Assembly: GCA_018902545.1 (NCBI GenBank)
Contig: JAHIQM010000020.1
Span: forward strand, 62,001-126,000
DNA: 64,000 bases
Direction: 5' to 3'
Origin: Pseudomonadota bacterium
GTDB lineage: Bacteria > Desulfobacterota > Desulfovibrionia > Desulfovibrionales > Desulfomicrobiaceae
In this document: positions 47,363 to 56,246 of the stretch, one piece after another
Position numbering within the stretch: the first letter of the stretch is position 1
Layout of the letters: every line of letters starts with the position of its first letter
The notes under the pieces: model-generated
What the model was told of the DNA's origin: nothing
The model's input: the letters and a program-made list of their open reading frames with translations, nothing else
Databases searched by the model: none
Made by a program: the position numbers and the translations under genes

Positions 47363-48658
47363 ATGCCTCCCAAAAAAAGCAAAAAGAAGAAGTCTGCGGC
47401 AAAATTGCCGCGTTTTCCGCTGTTCAAATCCCTGCTCTGGGTTTGTGTGGTTTTGTTCACCGGCCTGACCCTTTTCGTGGCCATGCATCTGCCGCTCAAG
47501 GACGATCTGCGCAAAACAGGTACCGTCCATCCGCCGGCCGCGCAGAAGGCTCCTGAAAAAAAGGCAGTCCGTGTCCAACGGGAACCGGTTGCGCCCCAAG
47601 CTTCAGAGGGCGAGGTGCTGGTTCAGAAGAAACAGGAGCCGGTTTATGAGGCCCCGATCGACGATTTTGACACCAAGGTCCGCAGTGTGGATCTGGCCAT
47701 ACTCATGGGGCTGGCCGCTCAGGGAGAGACTCAAAATGTCATGCGTCACCGGGCAGTGGAATTTCGCCGTCACCGGGGGCAGGAATTTTATTATCAAAAC
47801 ATGACCATCAACCTGGGACATGATGTATTCCCTTTTCTCGCGGAATTGAAAAAGAATCTGGACCAGCTGGGACCGGATTTTAGTCTGAAGACCGTGAACA
47901 GCAACCCGCGCGACCTGGAAATATCCATTCTCGGCGAGCCCACCCACCACCTCTTCCTGCCGCTGTCCATCGTACCCGAGCCGGAAGCCCCGACCGTGGC
48001 TGCACCCCGGCTTGTGATCATCATTGACGACATGGGCGAGAGCATGGCCGTGGCCAATCGTCTGGCAGCCCTTCCCTTTCCGGTCAGTTTTTCGGTCCTG
48101 CCGTACAACACCAAAGCGCGGCAGGTGGCCGAACTTGCGCGGCAAAAGAATCTCGAACTGCTGCTGCATCTTCCCAGCGAACCGGAAGGCTATCCCGCAT
48201 CGGCCAATTCCGGACCGGGCACCCTGCGTGTGAACATGAGTCCGGCCGTTCTGGAGCAGACCCTGGCGGAGAATCTGGCGCGACTGCCGGATGTGGACGG
48301 GGTCAACAATCACATGGGTTCGCGTCTGACCCAGGATAAAACGGCCATGACCGTCATTCTGGGGCACCTGCACGGGCGGGGGAAGTTCTTTCTGGACAGC
48401 CTGACCACGCCCAAAAGTTGCGTGCGCGAAGTGAGCAGATCCGTGGGCATGCGTTATTACAGGCGGCATATCTTTCTCGACAACACCGCCAAGGAGCACG
48501 CGATTCTGTTGCAGCTCAAGAAGGCCGAGTCCCTGGCCAGGCGCACCGGGCTGGCTGTCGCTATCGGGCATCCTTATCCGGCGACGCTCTCGGCGCTGGA
48601 GTCATGGGCAAAAAACCGCGACATGAGCGTTGTCATCTGCAAGATACAAGATATTTGA
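47363..48658 (+). CDS. Divergent polysaccharide deacetylase family protein
   Basis: A 431-residue membrane-anchored protein. A Lys-rich N-terminus is followed by one membrane segment (about 24-42, SLLWVCVVLFTGLTLFVAM) and a linker to about residue 205. The divergent deacetylase domain then reads LVIIIDDMGES, PFPVSFSVLPY, ELLLHLPSEPEGYP, NNHMGSRLTQD and GHPYPATLSALE. The ATG at 47363 is chosen because it begins the basic segment; its ribosome-binding site is weak. It follows ctpA with only the hairpin between. These genes often sit beside EnvC and CtpA homologues. Confidence 0.88.
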   Translation: MPPKKSKKKKSAAKLPRFPLFKSLLWVCVVLFTGLTLFVAMHLPLKDDLRKTGTVHPPAAQKAPEKKAVRVQREPVAPQASEGEVLVQKKQEPVYEAPIDDFDTKVRSVDLAILMGLAAQGETQNVMRHRAVEFRRHRGQEFYYQNMTINLGHDVFPFLAELKKNLDQLGPDFSLKTVNSNPRDLEISILGEPTHHLFLPLSIVPEPEAPTVAAPRLVIIIDDMGESMAVANRLAALPFPVSFSVLPYNTKARQVAELARQKNLELLLHLPSEPEGYPASANSGPGTLRVNMSPAVLEQTLAENLARLPDVDGVNNHMGSRLTQDKTAMTVILGHLHGRGKFFLDSLTTPKSCVREVSRSVGMRYYRRHIFLDNTAKEHAILLQLKKAESLARRTGLAVAIGHPYPATLSALESWAKNRDMSVVICKIQDI

Positions 48659-48733
48659 CAAAATGCCTCTTTTTCTCCAAGTAATGAAACCTGAACATAG
48701 ATACGTATTTCTACGCAGCAGCAGGAGCCGGAC

Positions 48734-50080
48734 ATGGAGCCACTTACCCCTTCCTCATGCATAAACGTTCTCTTGGGTATTTCCCGGGGACTTTCGCATC
48801 GAACCAGTATCCAGAAAACACTGGAGGAAATCTGTGTCCATGTGGAGAGTTTTTTTTCTCCCAAACATCTGGCTTTTTTGCTTGTGGAGCCGGACACAGG
48901 CGACCTGACATTCAATCATGTTGTGGGGGAGAAGACCGAACTTGTCAGTGGTAAGAAGCTCCGCAAAGGCACGGGGCTGGCTGGATGGGTCGCTGAAACA
49001 GGCGAGCCGCTCCTGATCGAGGACACTGCGCAGGATCCGCGCTTCGCCACGCAGTTTCTGACCGCCAAGACCAAGGGGTGCTCCACGGTCATGGTTGTTC
49101 CCATCAAAAGCGGCGATCTTGTCTATGGAGTGATGGAGGTCATAGATACGCGGCACGGCGAGCGTTACACCACGAGCGACCTTGCGGATTTCGCGGCCAT
49201 CGCCGAGGTGACTTCCGTGGCGCTGGAGCGGGCGTACTATTTTCAGGCCATGAAGCGCATGGCCGAAACCGATCAACTCACCGGCGTGCCGAACAAGCGC
49301 TCATTCGACCGATACATGGAGCGTGAGATCGAGGTATGCAAGCGTTACGGCACGCCTTCAAGCGTGGTGACCGCCAAGATCGACAATCTGCGGCGGCTCA
49401 ACGAGGAATATGGGCCGTCCAGCGTGGACAAGATCATCCAGATGCTGGCGTCGGTCCTGGGCGAGGAAGTGCGCAAGGTCGACATGCCGTGCCGGATCGC
49501 ATCGGACAAGTTCGCGGTGATCATGCCCAACACGGCCAAACCCGCCGCCCTCGATGTCAGCCAGCGCATCAATGCCAAGATCGCCCAGCAAAGCGCGACC
49601 AGGCACATGCCCTATTTTTCAGTGACCATGGACGTGGTATCCGGTGTTCAGGATGATATAACGCCGCTGCTCGGGATTTGCGACACAAGCAGAACCGCAA
49701 TCCAGGGCTTCCGCAAGTTTAGGAATGTAGCCGCCAATCTGGTGCTCTTGCTCAACGAGGAGCGGCAGGCCATGGAGAGGCGTCAATATTACCGCAAGAA
49801 TGTGCAGCTAGCCGGAAATTTCGAAAATCCGGATACGGGCGAGGCCGGGGATTTTTTGCTCGAAAATCTTTCCCTCAACGGAATCGGCTTCACGACCCTG
49901 CTTGGCCATCGCCTGAGCCGGGGGATGTTGGTCAAGGTCCGCTTCCGACTCGATGACGCTCGGCGCACGGAAGTGACCCGCCTGACCCGCGTCAAATACC
50001 TGAGCGATCGCTATGTCGGGTGCCAGTTCGCAGATCAGAAAAGCTACGACAGTGACCTTGGCTTCTATCTGATGCGCTGA
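48734..50080 (+). CDS. GAF - degenerate GGDEF - PilZ signalling protein
   Basis: A 448-residue cytoplasmic protein with three domains. GAF at about 22-165 (GLAGWVAETGEPLLIEDTAQDPRF). GGDEF-like at about 175-340: it has DQLTGVPNKRSFDRYM, but the signature GGDEF is ASDKF (256-260), so cyclase activity is unlikely. PilZ at about 345-445, with RxxxR (R350, R354) and NxSxxG (N378, S380, G383), suggests c-di-GMP binding. GGAG precedes the start. It stands alone and is followed by a terminator. Confidence 0.88.
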   Translation: MEPLTPSSCINVLLGISRGLSHRTSIQKTLEEICVHVESFFSPKHLAFLLVEPDTGDLTFNHVVGEKTELVSGKKLRKGTGLAGWVAETGEPLLIEDTAQDPRFATQFLTAKTKGCSTVMVVPIKSGDLVYGVMEVIDTRHGERYTTSDLADFAAIAEVTSVALERAYYFQAMKRMAETDQLTGVPNKRSFDRYMEREIEVCKRYGTPSSVVTAKIDNLRRLNEEYGPSSVDKIIQMLASVLGEEVRKVDMPCRIASDKFAVIMPNTAKPAALDVSQRINAKIAQQSATRHMPYFSVTMDVVSGVQDDITPLLGICDTSRTAIQGFRKFRNVAANLVLLLNEERQAMERRQYYRKNVQLAGNFENPDTGEAGDFLLENLSLNGIGFTTLLGHRLSRGMLVKVRFRLDDARRTEVTRLTRVKYLSDRYVGCQFADQKSYDSDLGFYLMR

Positions 50081-50100
50081 AGAGTAGACATGTTTGTTCC

Positions 50101-50128
50101 AAGCGGGCCTTGCGCCCGCTTTTTTTTG
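50101..50128 (+). terminator. Rho-independent terminator after the PilZ protein
   Basis: AAGCGGGC and GCCCGCTT pair around a short loop and are followed by a run of T. It is 20 bases after the stop. Confidence 0.9.
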
Positions 50129-50193
50129 GCCAGGCGCGATGTTTCCGGTGTATCGACATGGGATGGGAAGGATTTCTTATGGCCGCGCGCATG

Positions 50194-50221
50194 TTGACAT
50201 CAAAATATTAAGGATTAAAAA
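50194..50221 (+). promoter_or_regulatory. Candidate promoter for the HesB/IscA-like gene
   Basis: TTGACA at 50194-50199, then TAAAAA at 50216-50221 after 16 bases. The region is AT-rich, and the start codon is 28 bases further on. Confidence 0.4.
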
Positions 50222-50249
50222 AACCCTATTCAAACTATAGGAGGAATCT

Positions 50250-50570
50250 ATGTTTACTCTCCAGTCGGCTGCCAAGGCGCAGCTGGATGAGCATTTTGGC
50301 GGTAAGGACAAGGAACCGATTCGCATATATCTGGCTTCTGGCTGCGGCGGGGCCCGTCTTGGTTTGGCCCTGGACGAGAAGAAGGATAACGATCAGATCT
50401 TCGACGTGGACGGATATTCCTTTCTGGTGGAAGGGGAGCTGTTCGAGCAGGCCAAGCCCGTGACCGTGGTTTTCGACCAGAATACGGGCTTCACCGTGGA
50501 GTCGAGCATGGTCTTCCCCGAAAGCGAAGGGGGCTGCACTTCATGCGGCTGCGGCGGAAGCTGCGGCTGA
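50250..50570 (+). CDS. HesB/IscA-like iron-sulfur cluster accessory protein
   Basis: A 106-residue A-type carrier-like protein. It begins MFTLQSAAKAQLDEHFGG and carries SGCGGARLGLALDE near residue 31, the usual first cysteine of the family. The C-terminus is glycine/cysteine rich (TSCGCGGSCG), with four or five cysteines where IscA has two. A canonical IscA has CGCG at this place. TAGGAGG precedes the start. It is monocistronic, between terminators. A role in Fe-S delivery is a family inference. Confidence 0.82.
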   Translation: MFTLQSAAKAQLDEHFGGKDKEPIRIYLASGCGGARLGLALDEKKDNDQIFDVDGYSFLVEGELFEQAKPVTVVFDQNTGFTVESSMVFPESEGGCTSCGCGGSCG

Positions 50571-50586
50571 GGAGCCGGTAAGGCGC

Positions 50587-50621
50587 GTGAAAAGGGTGGC
50601 TCAAGCCGCCCTTTTCACTTT
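50587..50621 (+). terminator. Terminator after the HesB-like gene
   Basis: A long stem: GTGAAAAGGG with GGC pairs with GCC and CCCTTTTCAC around a TCAA loop, with T residues following. It lies 17 bases after the stop. Confidence 0.8.
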
Positions 50622-50653
50622 CATGACGGAAGGGTTTTCGCTATTGCTTCCCC

Positions 50654-51067
50654 ATGTTCATCACACCCCGAGTACATATAGACGATGAGGACATCCGCCT
50701 CGAGTTCATCCGCGCTTCGGGCCCAGGCGGCCAGAATGTGAACAAGGTGGCGACGGCCGTACGCCTGCGCGTGCGCCTGGACGCCATTCGCGGCCTGGAC
50801 GAGGACGGCATGGCCCGCCTTGAAGCCCTCGCGGGCAAGCGCCTCACCGTGGACGGCGAACTGATCATCCGCGCCGAGGCGCACCGCACCCAGGAAGCCA
50901 ATCGCAGAGCCGCCCTGGAGCGATTTGCGCACATGGTCGCGCAGGCCGCCGTGCGTCCCAAAGCCCGCCGAGCGACAAAGCCCACCCGCGCTTCCAAGGA
51001 ACGGCGGCTGGCCTCCAAGGCGAGGCAGTCGCGCCTTAAGAGTCTGCGCCAGGGGACTGGGGACTAA
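50654..51067 (+). CDS. arfB: Alternative ribosome-rescue factor ArfB
   Basis: Releases peptide from ribosomes stalled without a stop codon. The 137-residue protein has RASGPGGQNVNKV with the catalytic GGQ, and an Arg/Lys-rich C-terminal tail after residue 105 that enters the mRNA channel. These are the hallmarks of ArfB (YaeJ) rather than RF1/RF2. The stop lies inside the end of the convergent acyl-CoA synthetase gene, overlapping it by 32 bases. The ribosome-binding site is weak. Confidence 0.95.
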   Translation: MFITPRVHIDDEDIRLEFIRASGPGGQNVNKVATAVRLRVRLDAIRGLDEDGMARLEALAGKRLTVDGELIIRAEAHRTQEANRRAALERFAHMVAQAAVRPKARRATKPTRASKERRLASKARQSRLKSLRQGTGD

Positions 51068-53471
51068 CCGCTTTCTCTTCGATTTTCCCGCCTCTTCTGC
51101 ACCGCAGATTTTCCGCATTCAGCCGGCCCCGGACATAAAGCCCGAGGGCTCGAACGGCCCTGTCCGCATCCCTGAACACAGGCATGCCCTTGGCGCGCAG
51201 CATGGCCGCGAAGGGGTTGTACATCTCGCCGCCATCGACCACGGCAACGATGGGTTTGGGGCTCTGCCTTGCAATGGCGCCGATCCGTTCGGCGAGGTTC
51301 TGGCTGGTGTTCATGTCCAGGGAAGACAGGGACGGAGTCAGTGGAATCATGCCGATAACGGCCAGATCCACATCAGGATCCTCGGCCAGGGCCTCCACGA
51401 CCTCCGTGAAAAGTCCATCCGTGGCCGCAGGGTTCATGTCCAGGGGGTTCTTGACTTCCACCAGTTTGGCCAGCCCACAGGCGCTCAGGGCCTGAAAAAT
51501 GCGCTGCCGGGTCGTGGGCCGAAAGCTGGCCATGCGCAGCTCGAAGTCGTCGCCCGCAATGTTGTCGGCCATGCCAACCGCTTCATAACCGGCCGTGGAA
51601 ACGGCGGCCAGACGGTTTCCGGCAATGGTTTTGCCGTGCAGCCCCTTGGCCAGCATGTAGAGTTCCGTGAACTGGTTAAACGATCTGACAACTATGGCCC
51701 CAGCCTGGGTCAGGCAGGACTCGCACACGGTGTAATCCCCGGCGAGGGAGGCCGTGTGGCTCGACGTGGCGGTCTTGCCCTCGGGAGTGCGCCCGGCCTT
51801 GTAGAAGATGATTTCCTTTCCGGCCAGGACCGCCTGCCGTGCGGCGCGGGTGAAGTGCACCCCGTCGAGGTCGTTGAAACCCTCGCAGTAGACGCCGACC
51901 ACGTCCGTGTCCGCATGGCTCTTGAAATAAGCCATGAAGTCGCCGAGGGTCAGATCGTTCTGGTTGCCGATGGAGATGAGATAGGCCGGGTCCAGTTCCG
52001 GAGCGCGGCTCATGCGCGTGGCCATGAAGGCTCCGGACTGGCTGATGAAGGCGGAGTTGCGATGCTGTTGCCCGCGGCCTTTGGGCAGTTTGTTTTCGGG
52101 GATGAACCAGGTGTCGTAGTTGCCCGGATGGGAAATGACGCCCATGGAATTACCGCCCAGGAAGATGGGACCGTCCCCGTGCAAATGCCCCGCGTCGATC
52201 CAGCCCATGATCGTGTCGGCCATGGCCTTGCTGTCCGGGGTTTCGCCCAGTCCGCCGGGGATGAGAAGCACAGAGGTCGCCATTTTGCATTCCATGATTT
52301 CTTCGATGAGCTGCGGCAGATTTTCGGCCGCAACCGCGACCACAAAGAGATCCACCGGCTCGTCCAGGAGGGACAGGCTCCGCACGCAGGCCACGCCGTC
52401 GACCTCCGCCGCAGCAGGATGGATGACGGTTACCCGGTCGGCCGGGAAACCATGGGCCAGGATGTTTTGCAGAATGACGCGCCCGAAATTCTGACGCGAT
52501 GTGGAGACCCCGATCAGGCCGATACGCGCCGGGTGCAACAGGGTGTGGATTTTTTCCACGGGGCGCGGGGCCGTATGTTTTTTCTTGGGAGAGGAGAACC
52601 GGCACATCCCGTCAAGGGGCACCATCATGAAATCCGAAAAGGCGAAGGGGTTGATTTCGAGTTCCTCGATGATGAACGGGGCCTTGGCGGATGTGGGCGA
52701 GAAGTGATTGCCGACCTTGATGAAGGCGGAGAAACATTCAATGAGCTGCTCGTCGGCGACAACGCGTTTCTGGCCGCGCGTTTTTCCGGCCAGAACCTTG
52801 TAGGCCACGGTGCGCCTGAAAAGCTCGAAAAAGGACTCGCCATCGTTTAGCTCAGTGGACGCCGAGACGATGCTGCGGTTCTTGCGGAAGTTGTCGGCCA
52901 AAAGCTCCGTGTCCGTCCCTCCCACTCCGGCGGTGAGAATCATGCCAAACTCGCGGGTCGCGCGTAAACCGACAATGAGTTCGTTGCCGAAGGTGGTGGC
53001 GTCCGGCGGGATGAACTGGACCAGAAGCACGCCCTGGATGTCCTGCGATATGGCCGAGACCAGGGCGTCGCCGGTCAGGCCCTGGTAGCGGACCGGAGCG
53101 TGGCCAGGGCGACGCTCGATGCGGTCGGCGTAATTTTCGGCGACCTCGTACATCATGCGCCGCCAGGTGGAGCGGATTTTGTCCGGGTGCTTGGGGATGA
53201 TGCGTACACCGCCCACATCGCTTTTATGCACGATGCATGGCGAGACGATCTTGAGCACGACCCTGTCCCCGGGAAGGGCCATGAGTTCCTCGTCCGTCGG
53301 CCTTGTGCCGGCCAGGAGCAGCAGGGTGCGGGGCGGCGTCTCGGAACCGAGATTTCGCAACAGATTGTAGACCTCATGCTCGTAGAGGATGTCGCGCTCT
53401 TTGCGGGCGGCCTGTTCAAAGATCCTGGTCATGGCCTTGAAATCGATATGCGTGGCGACGGTGGCGCTCAT
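51036..53471 (-). CDS. Acyl-CoA synthetase (ADP-forming) family protein, permuted domain order
   Basis: An 811-residue protein. Residues 15-275 look like the ATP-grasp (beta) domain (VVLKIVSPCIVHKSDVGGVRI, LLVQFIPP, ELEINPFAF). Residues 310-430 are CoA-binding (IGLIGVSTSRQNFGRVILQNIL), and residues 450-790 are ligase-CoA with the catalytic His in ATSSHTASLAGD. In the usual ADP-forming acetyl-CoA synthetase the CoA-binding domain comes first; here the order is ATP-grasp first. No acetyltransferase domain is attached. GGAG precedes the start. The 3' end overlaps arfB in antisense. Substrate not predictable. Confidence 0.87.
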   Translation of the reverse strand: MSATVATHIDFKAMTRIFEQAARKERDILYEHEVYNLLRNLGSETPPRTLLLLAGTRPTDEELMALPGDRVVLKIVSPCIVHKSDVGGVRIIPKHPDKIRSTWRRMMYEVAENYADRIERRPGHAPVRYQGLTGDALVSAISQDIQGVLLVQFIPPDATTFGNELIVGLRATREFGMILTAGVGGTDTELLADNFRKNRSIVSASTELNDGESFFELFRRTVAYKVLAGKTRGQKRVVADEQLIECFSAFIKVGNHFSPTSAKAPFIIEELEINPFAFSDFMMVPLDGMCRFSSPKKKHTAPRPVEKIHTLLHPARIGLIGVSTSRQNFGRVILQNILAHGFPADRVTVIHPAAAEVDGVACVRSLSLLDEPVDLFVVAVAAENLPQLIEEIMECKMATSVLLIPGGLGETPDSKAMADTIMGWIDAGHLHGDGPIFLGGNSMGVISHPGNYDTWFIPENKLPKGRGQQHRNSAFISQSGAFMATRMSRAPELDPAYLISIGNQNDLTLGDFMAYFKSHADTDVVGVYCEGFNDLDGVHFTRAARQAVLAGKEIIFYKAGRTPEGKTATSSHTASLAGDYTVCESCLTQAGAIVVRSFNQFTELYMLAKGLHGKTIAGNRLAAVSTAGYEAVGMADNIAGDDFELRMASFRPTTRQRIFQALSACGLAKLVEVKNPLDMNPAATDGLFTEVVEALAEDPDVDLAVIGMIPLTPSLSSLDMNTSQNLAERIGAIARQSPKPIVAVVDGGEMYNPFAAMLRAKGMPVFRDADRAVRALGLYVRGRLNAENLRCRRGGKIEEKAVSPQSPGADS

Positions 53472-53641
53472 GGGATGCTCCGGGGGTTGATTTGACGAAA
53501 GCGTAGCGCAGGGAAGGGTGGCAGGACAAGAAGAGGATGCTCCGTTCGGATGGGCCAGCGTGTCTTGAAGCAGTCATGCACCTGCAAGGGACGTGAAGGC
53601 GCAGTGGGTGTAAAAGGCTGGACATTTTCCTTAAACGCGGC

Positions 53642-54517
53642 ATGTTGCCAGCCATGAACTCCAAGTTTCGTCTTTACGCCTTCTCCGTCCCGTGGAACAT
53701 TTTCCTTTTGACCGTCGGCAGTTTTTTCGTGGCCATGGCCATAAAGTCCGTGGCTGTGCCGCATGGCCTCGTGTCCGGCGGCGTCTCGGGAATAGCTCTG
53801 CTGATCTACTACTTCACCAGCGCCCTGACCCCGGGGTTGTGGCTTTTTCTGCTCAACATTCCCATCGCCGTGCTCGGCTGGGTCATGGTCAGCCGTCGGT
53901 TCGTGCTCTATACGGCCTACGGCATGGCCTCCATCACCCTCTGGATGGAGCTTATCGCCTTCACTCTGCCCATCGACGACATCCTGCTGGCCTCCATCTT
54001 CGGCGGGGCGCTGCTCGGCGCCGGTGCCGGGATCAGCATGCGTTCCCTGGGTTCTTCCGGAGGCCTGGACATCATCGGCATCATTCTGCACCAGCGCTTC
54101 GGGTTCCGCATCGGACAGATCAGTTTTCTGTTCAACGCGGCCCTCTTCGCGGTCAGCTTCGCCCTGCTGGAAACGGACCTGGTGCTCTATTCCCTGATCA
54201 TGGTTTTCGTGACGGCCCAGATCATGGATTATGTTCTCAGCATGTTCAATCAGCGCAAGCTGGTGTTCGTCATTTCCGATCATGCCCAGACCATCGCGGA
54301 CGCGATCATGAAAGAGGCCAACCGGGGTGTCACACTCCTGGAGGGACGCGGGGGCTATACGGGTCAGCCCAAGCAGGTGGTCATGACCGTGGTCAACAAC
54401 GTGCAGCAGAAAAAGCTCGAAGAGATGATCTTCACCCTCGATCCCGAGGCGTTCGTCATTTTCGAGAACACGTTCAATGTCATCGGCAAGGGTTTTTCCC
54501 GGCGCAAGGTGTATTGA
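53642..54517 (+). CDS. YitT family membrane protein (DUF2179 at C-terminus)
   Basis: A 291-residue protein with about six membrane segments in residues 15-205. Family landmarks are GLVSGGVSGIALLIYY near residue 42 and SLGSSGGLDIIGIIL near residue 138, then a soluble DUF2179 domain (215-285) with ANRGVTLLEGRGGYTGQPKQVV and TLDPEAFVIFENTFNVIGKGF. Neither the ATG at 53642 nor the one at 53654 has a good ribosome-binding site, so the start may be off by four codons. Transport role unknown. Confidence 0.88.
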   Translation: MLPAMNSKFRLYAFSVPWNIFLLTVGSFFVAMAIKSVAVPHGLVSGGVSGIALLIYYFTSALTPGLWLFLLNIPIAVLGWVMVSRRFVLYTAYGMASITLWMELIAFTLPIDDILLASIFGGALLGAGAGISMRSLGSSGGLDIIGIILHQRFGFRIGQISFLFNAALFAVSFALLETDLVLYSLIMVFVTAQIMDYVLSMFNQRKLVFVISDHAQTIADAIMKEANRGVTLLEGRGGYTGQPKQVVMTVVNNVQQKKLEEMIFTLDPEAFVIFENTFNVIGKGFSRRKVY

Positions 54518-54559
54518 AGGTTGCTGAGCATTACAGACATCTCAACCCATGGGTGGGGC

Positions 54560-55981
54560 ATGAAAAGAATTTTGCGCGGAATTGGTTTCTGGCTGTGTGT
54601 GCTGATGGTGAGTCTGATTGTTTGCGCCTGTGCGGGAAAGCCCGGGCCGGACCCCTCCGGTCAGCCCGAATCGCCGCCGACCCAGACTACGGAAGAGCCT
54701 CGCGGGCCTGGTCTCTTTTCAGAGATTTTTCTTGATGTGCCGCAGCGGGTCGGACAGGCCGTGCCTGTTTCGGATCATCTGCTCATCCCCGTGGCAGAGC
54801 AGGCGGCCCTGCATGAACGCCTCGTGGAACGCTTTTTCGCGCCGTGGAATCAGGCGGGGGCGTCTCTGTCCGCGCACGACATCACCTGGGGGGTGAGAAG
54901 CCTCGGCTCCAAGCAGGGGTATGCCGAGAATCTGCAGCCCTACCCGCAGGACCGCTGGGTGCATGTCGTGGCCCTGCAGGACCTGACGAACTATCCGTCT
55001 ATGAGCGCTCCGGCCATCACCGTGCGTAACACCGCCCTGCGGGTGCTGCCGTCGAGCCGCCCGTTTTTTCTGGATCCGGCCAGACCCGGCGAGGGCTTTC
55101 CCTTTGACTATTTCCAGAACACCGCCCTGTGGCTGGGCTCGCCCGTCCTCATTACCCACACCTCCCTGGACCGGGCATGGTATTTCGCCGAAACGGCCCT
55201 GGCCAGCGGGTGGGTGCGCAGTGAGGACGTGGCCCTGGCGGACGCGGGCTTTTTGGCTCAGTACCAGTCGAGAACCTTGGTGGCCCTGCGCAAGGATGAG
55301 ACCTCCCTGGTCAAAGCCGGGCGGTTTCTGGGCCAGACCCATGTCGGAGCAATTTTTCCCCTGCATTCCCAAAGCAGCCAGGGCTTCACCGTCAAGGTGC
55401 CGGCTCGGGGAGCCACGGGGCAGGCGATCATGGCCCTGGCCGATCTTGGCTATCACCTGGCCTCGCTCATGCCCATGCCCCTGACGTCCCGCGCTGTGGC
55501 GGAGCTGGCCGACGCCATGGCCGGGCAGGTGTACGGGTGGGGGGGCATGTTCGAGAATCGCGACTGTTCTTCCACCATGCGCGACCTGTTTCTGCCTTTT
55601 GGCATCTGGTTGCCGCGCAACTCCGCACAGCAGGCCCGCAGCGGTGGGGAATTTGTGTCCCTGGACGGGCTCGACGTGTCCGCCAAGCTGCATCTCATCC
55701 GCACCCAGGGGGTGCCTTTTGCTTCGCTCATCTGGCTGCCTGGACATATCGGGCTCTACCTTGGCGTGGACGGCCGAGGGGAACCGCTCCTCCTGCACAA
55801 CATCTGGGGGGTGCGCACCATGTTGCCGGGCGGTGGCGAGGGAAGAGCCGTGGCCGGGCGTCTGGTCATCTCCACCTTGCGGCCGGGCGAGGATCGCAAA
55901 GATGTGCGCCGGGACGGGTTCCTGGACAGGTTGACCGGCCTGACGCTTGTGGGCCGCAGTCCGGCTGCGCCAGCGAAATAA
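54560..55981 (+). CDS. SH3 and NlpC/P60 domain lipoprotein, putative peptidoglycan hydrolase
   Basis: A 473-residue exported protein. The N-terminal signal ends in LIVCACAGK, so a lipoprotein is likely (either Cys could be lipidated). Residues 35-125 are an N-terminal helical domain, and 150-300 include SH3b-like segments (ITVRNTALRVLPSS, WVRSEDVALAD). The NlpC/P60 catalytic domain at 320-460 has NRDCSSTMRDLF (Cys), LPGHIGLYLG (His) and a third polar residue in LLLHNIWG. It is a gamma-D-glutamyl-diamino-acid endopeptidase type. The ATG at 54560 is chosen because it begins the signal peptide. Confidence 0.88.
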   Translation: MKRILRGIGFWLCVLMVSLIVCACAGKPGPDPSGQPESPPTQTTEEPRGPGLFSEIFLDVPQRVGQAVPVSDHLLIPVAEQAALHERLVERFFAPWNQAGASLSAHDITWGVRSLGSKQGYAENLQPYPQDRWVHVVALQDLTNYPSMSAPAITVRNTALRVLPSSRPFFLDPARPGEGFPFDYFQNTALWLGSPVLITHTSLDRAWYFAETALASGWVRSEDVALADAGFLAQYQSRTLVALRKDETSLVKAGRFLGQTHVGAIFPLHSQSSQGFTVKVPARGATGQAIMALADLGYHLASLMPMPLTSRAVAELADAMAGQVYGWGGMFENRDCSSTMRDLFLPFGIWLPRNSAQQARSGGEFVSLDGLDVSAKLHLIRTQGVPFASLIWLPGHIGLYLGVDGRGEPLLLHNIWGVRTMLPGGGEGRAVAGRLVISTLRPGEDRKDVRRDGFLDRLTGLTLVGRSPAAPAK

Positions 55982-56246
55982 GGCGGAGCATTCTGAAGGG
56001 AGGGCTTCTGTGACGCATGAGGGATGGCGTGCATGGATCAAGAGCGCTGGTTACGCTAAATTGATACAAGCTCGAAAAAAATATGCGTGAAAAATGTGTG
56101 GAGCCAGTCTCTGATTGTGAAAAAAAGATCATCCCAGAGGTGTGTTTTCCATGGCGTTCATCAGTAGGTACTGACAAACAATCAATGTACTCACCATCAG
56201 CGGAGACCGAGCCTCGGGCTTCGCGCTTTATCAGCGGGAGATGGCC
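55982..56246. other. Intergenic leader of the molybdenum enzyme pair
   Basis: A 265-base region, AT-rich in the middle (56060-56120), probably holding the promoter for the Mo oxidoreductase; TTGATA at 56061 is a weak -35. Shortly before the ribosome-binding site is a G/C-rich hairpin region (56201-56230) with CCGAGCC and GGCTTCGCG elements. No coding sequence is seen. Confidence 0.4.

Noticed and set aside
50540-50600. HesB-like protein extended by selenocysteine through its TGA stop
   Set aside because: The bases after the TGA do not continue the family and lead straight into a terminator hairpin; no SECIS-like loop with conserved features is visible.
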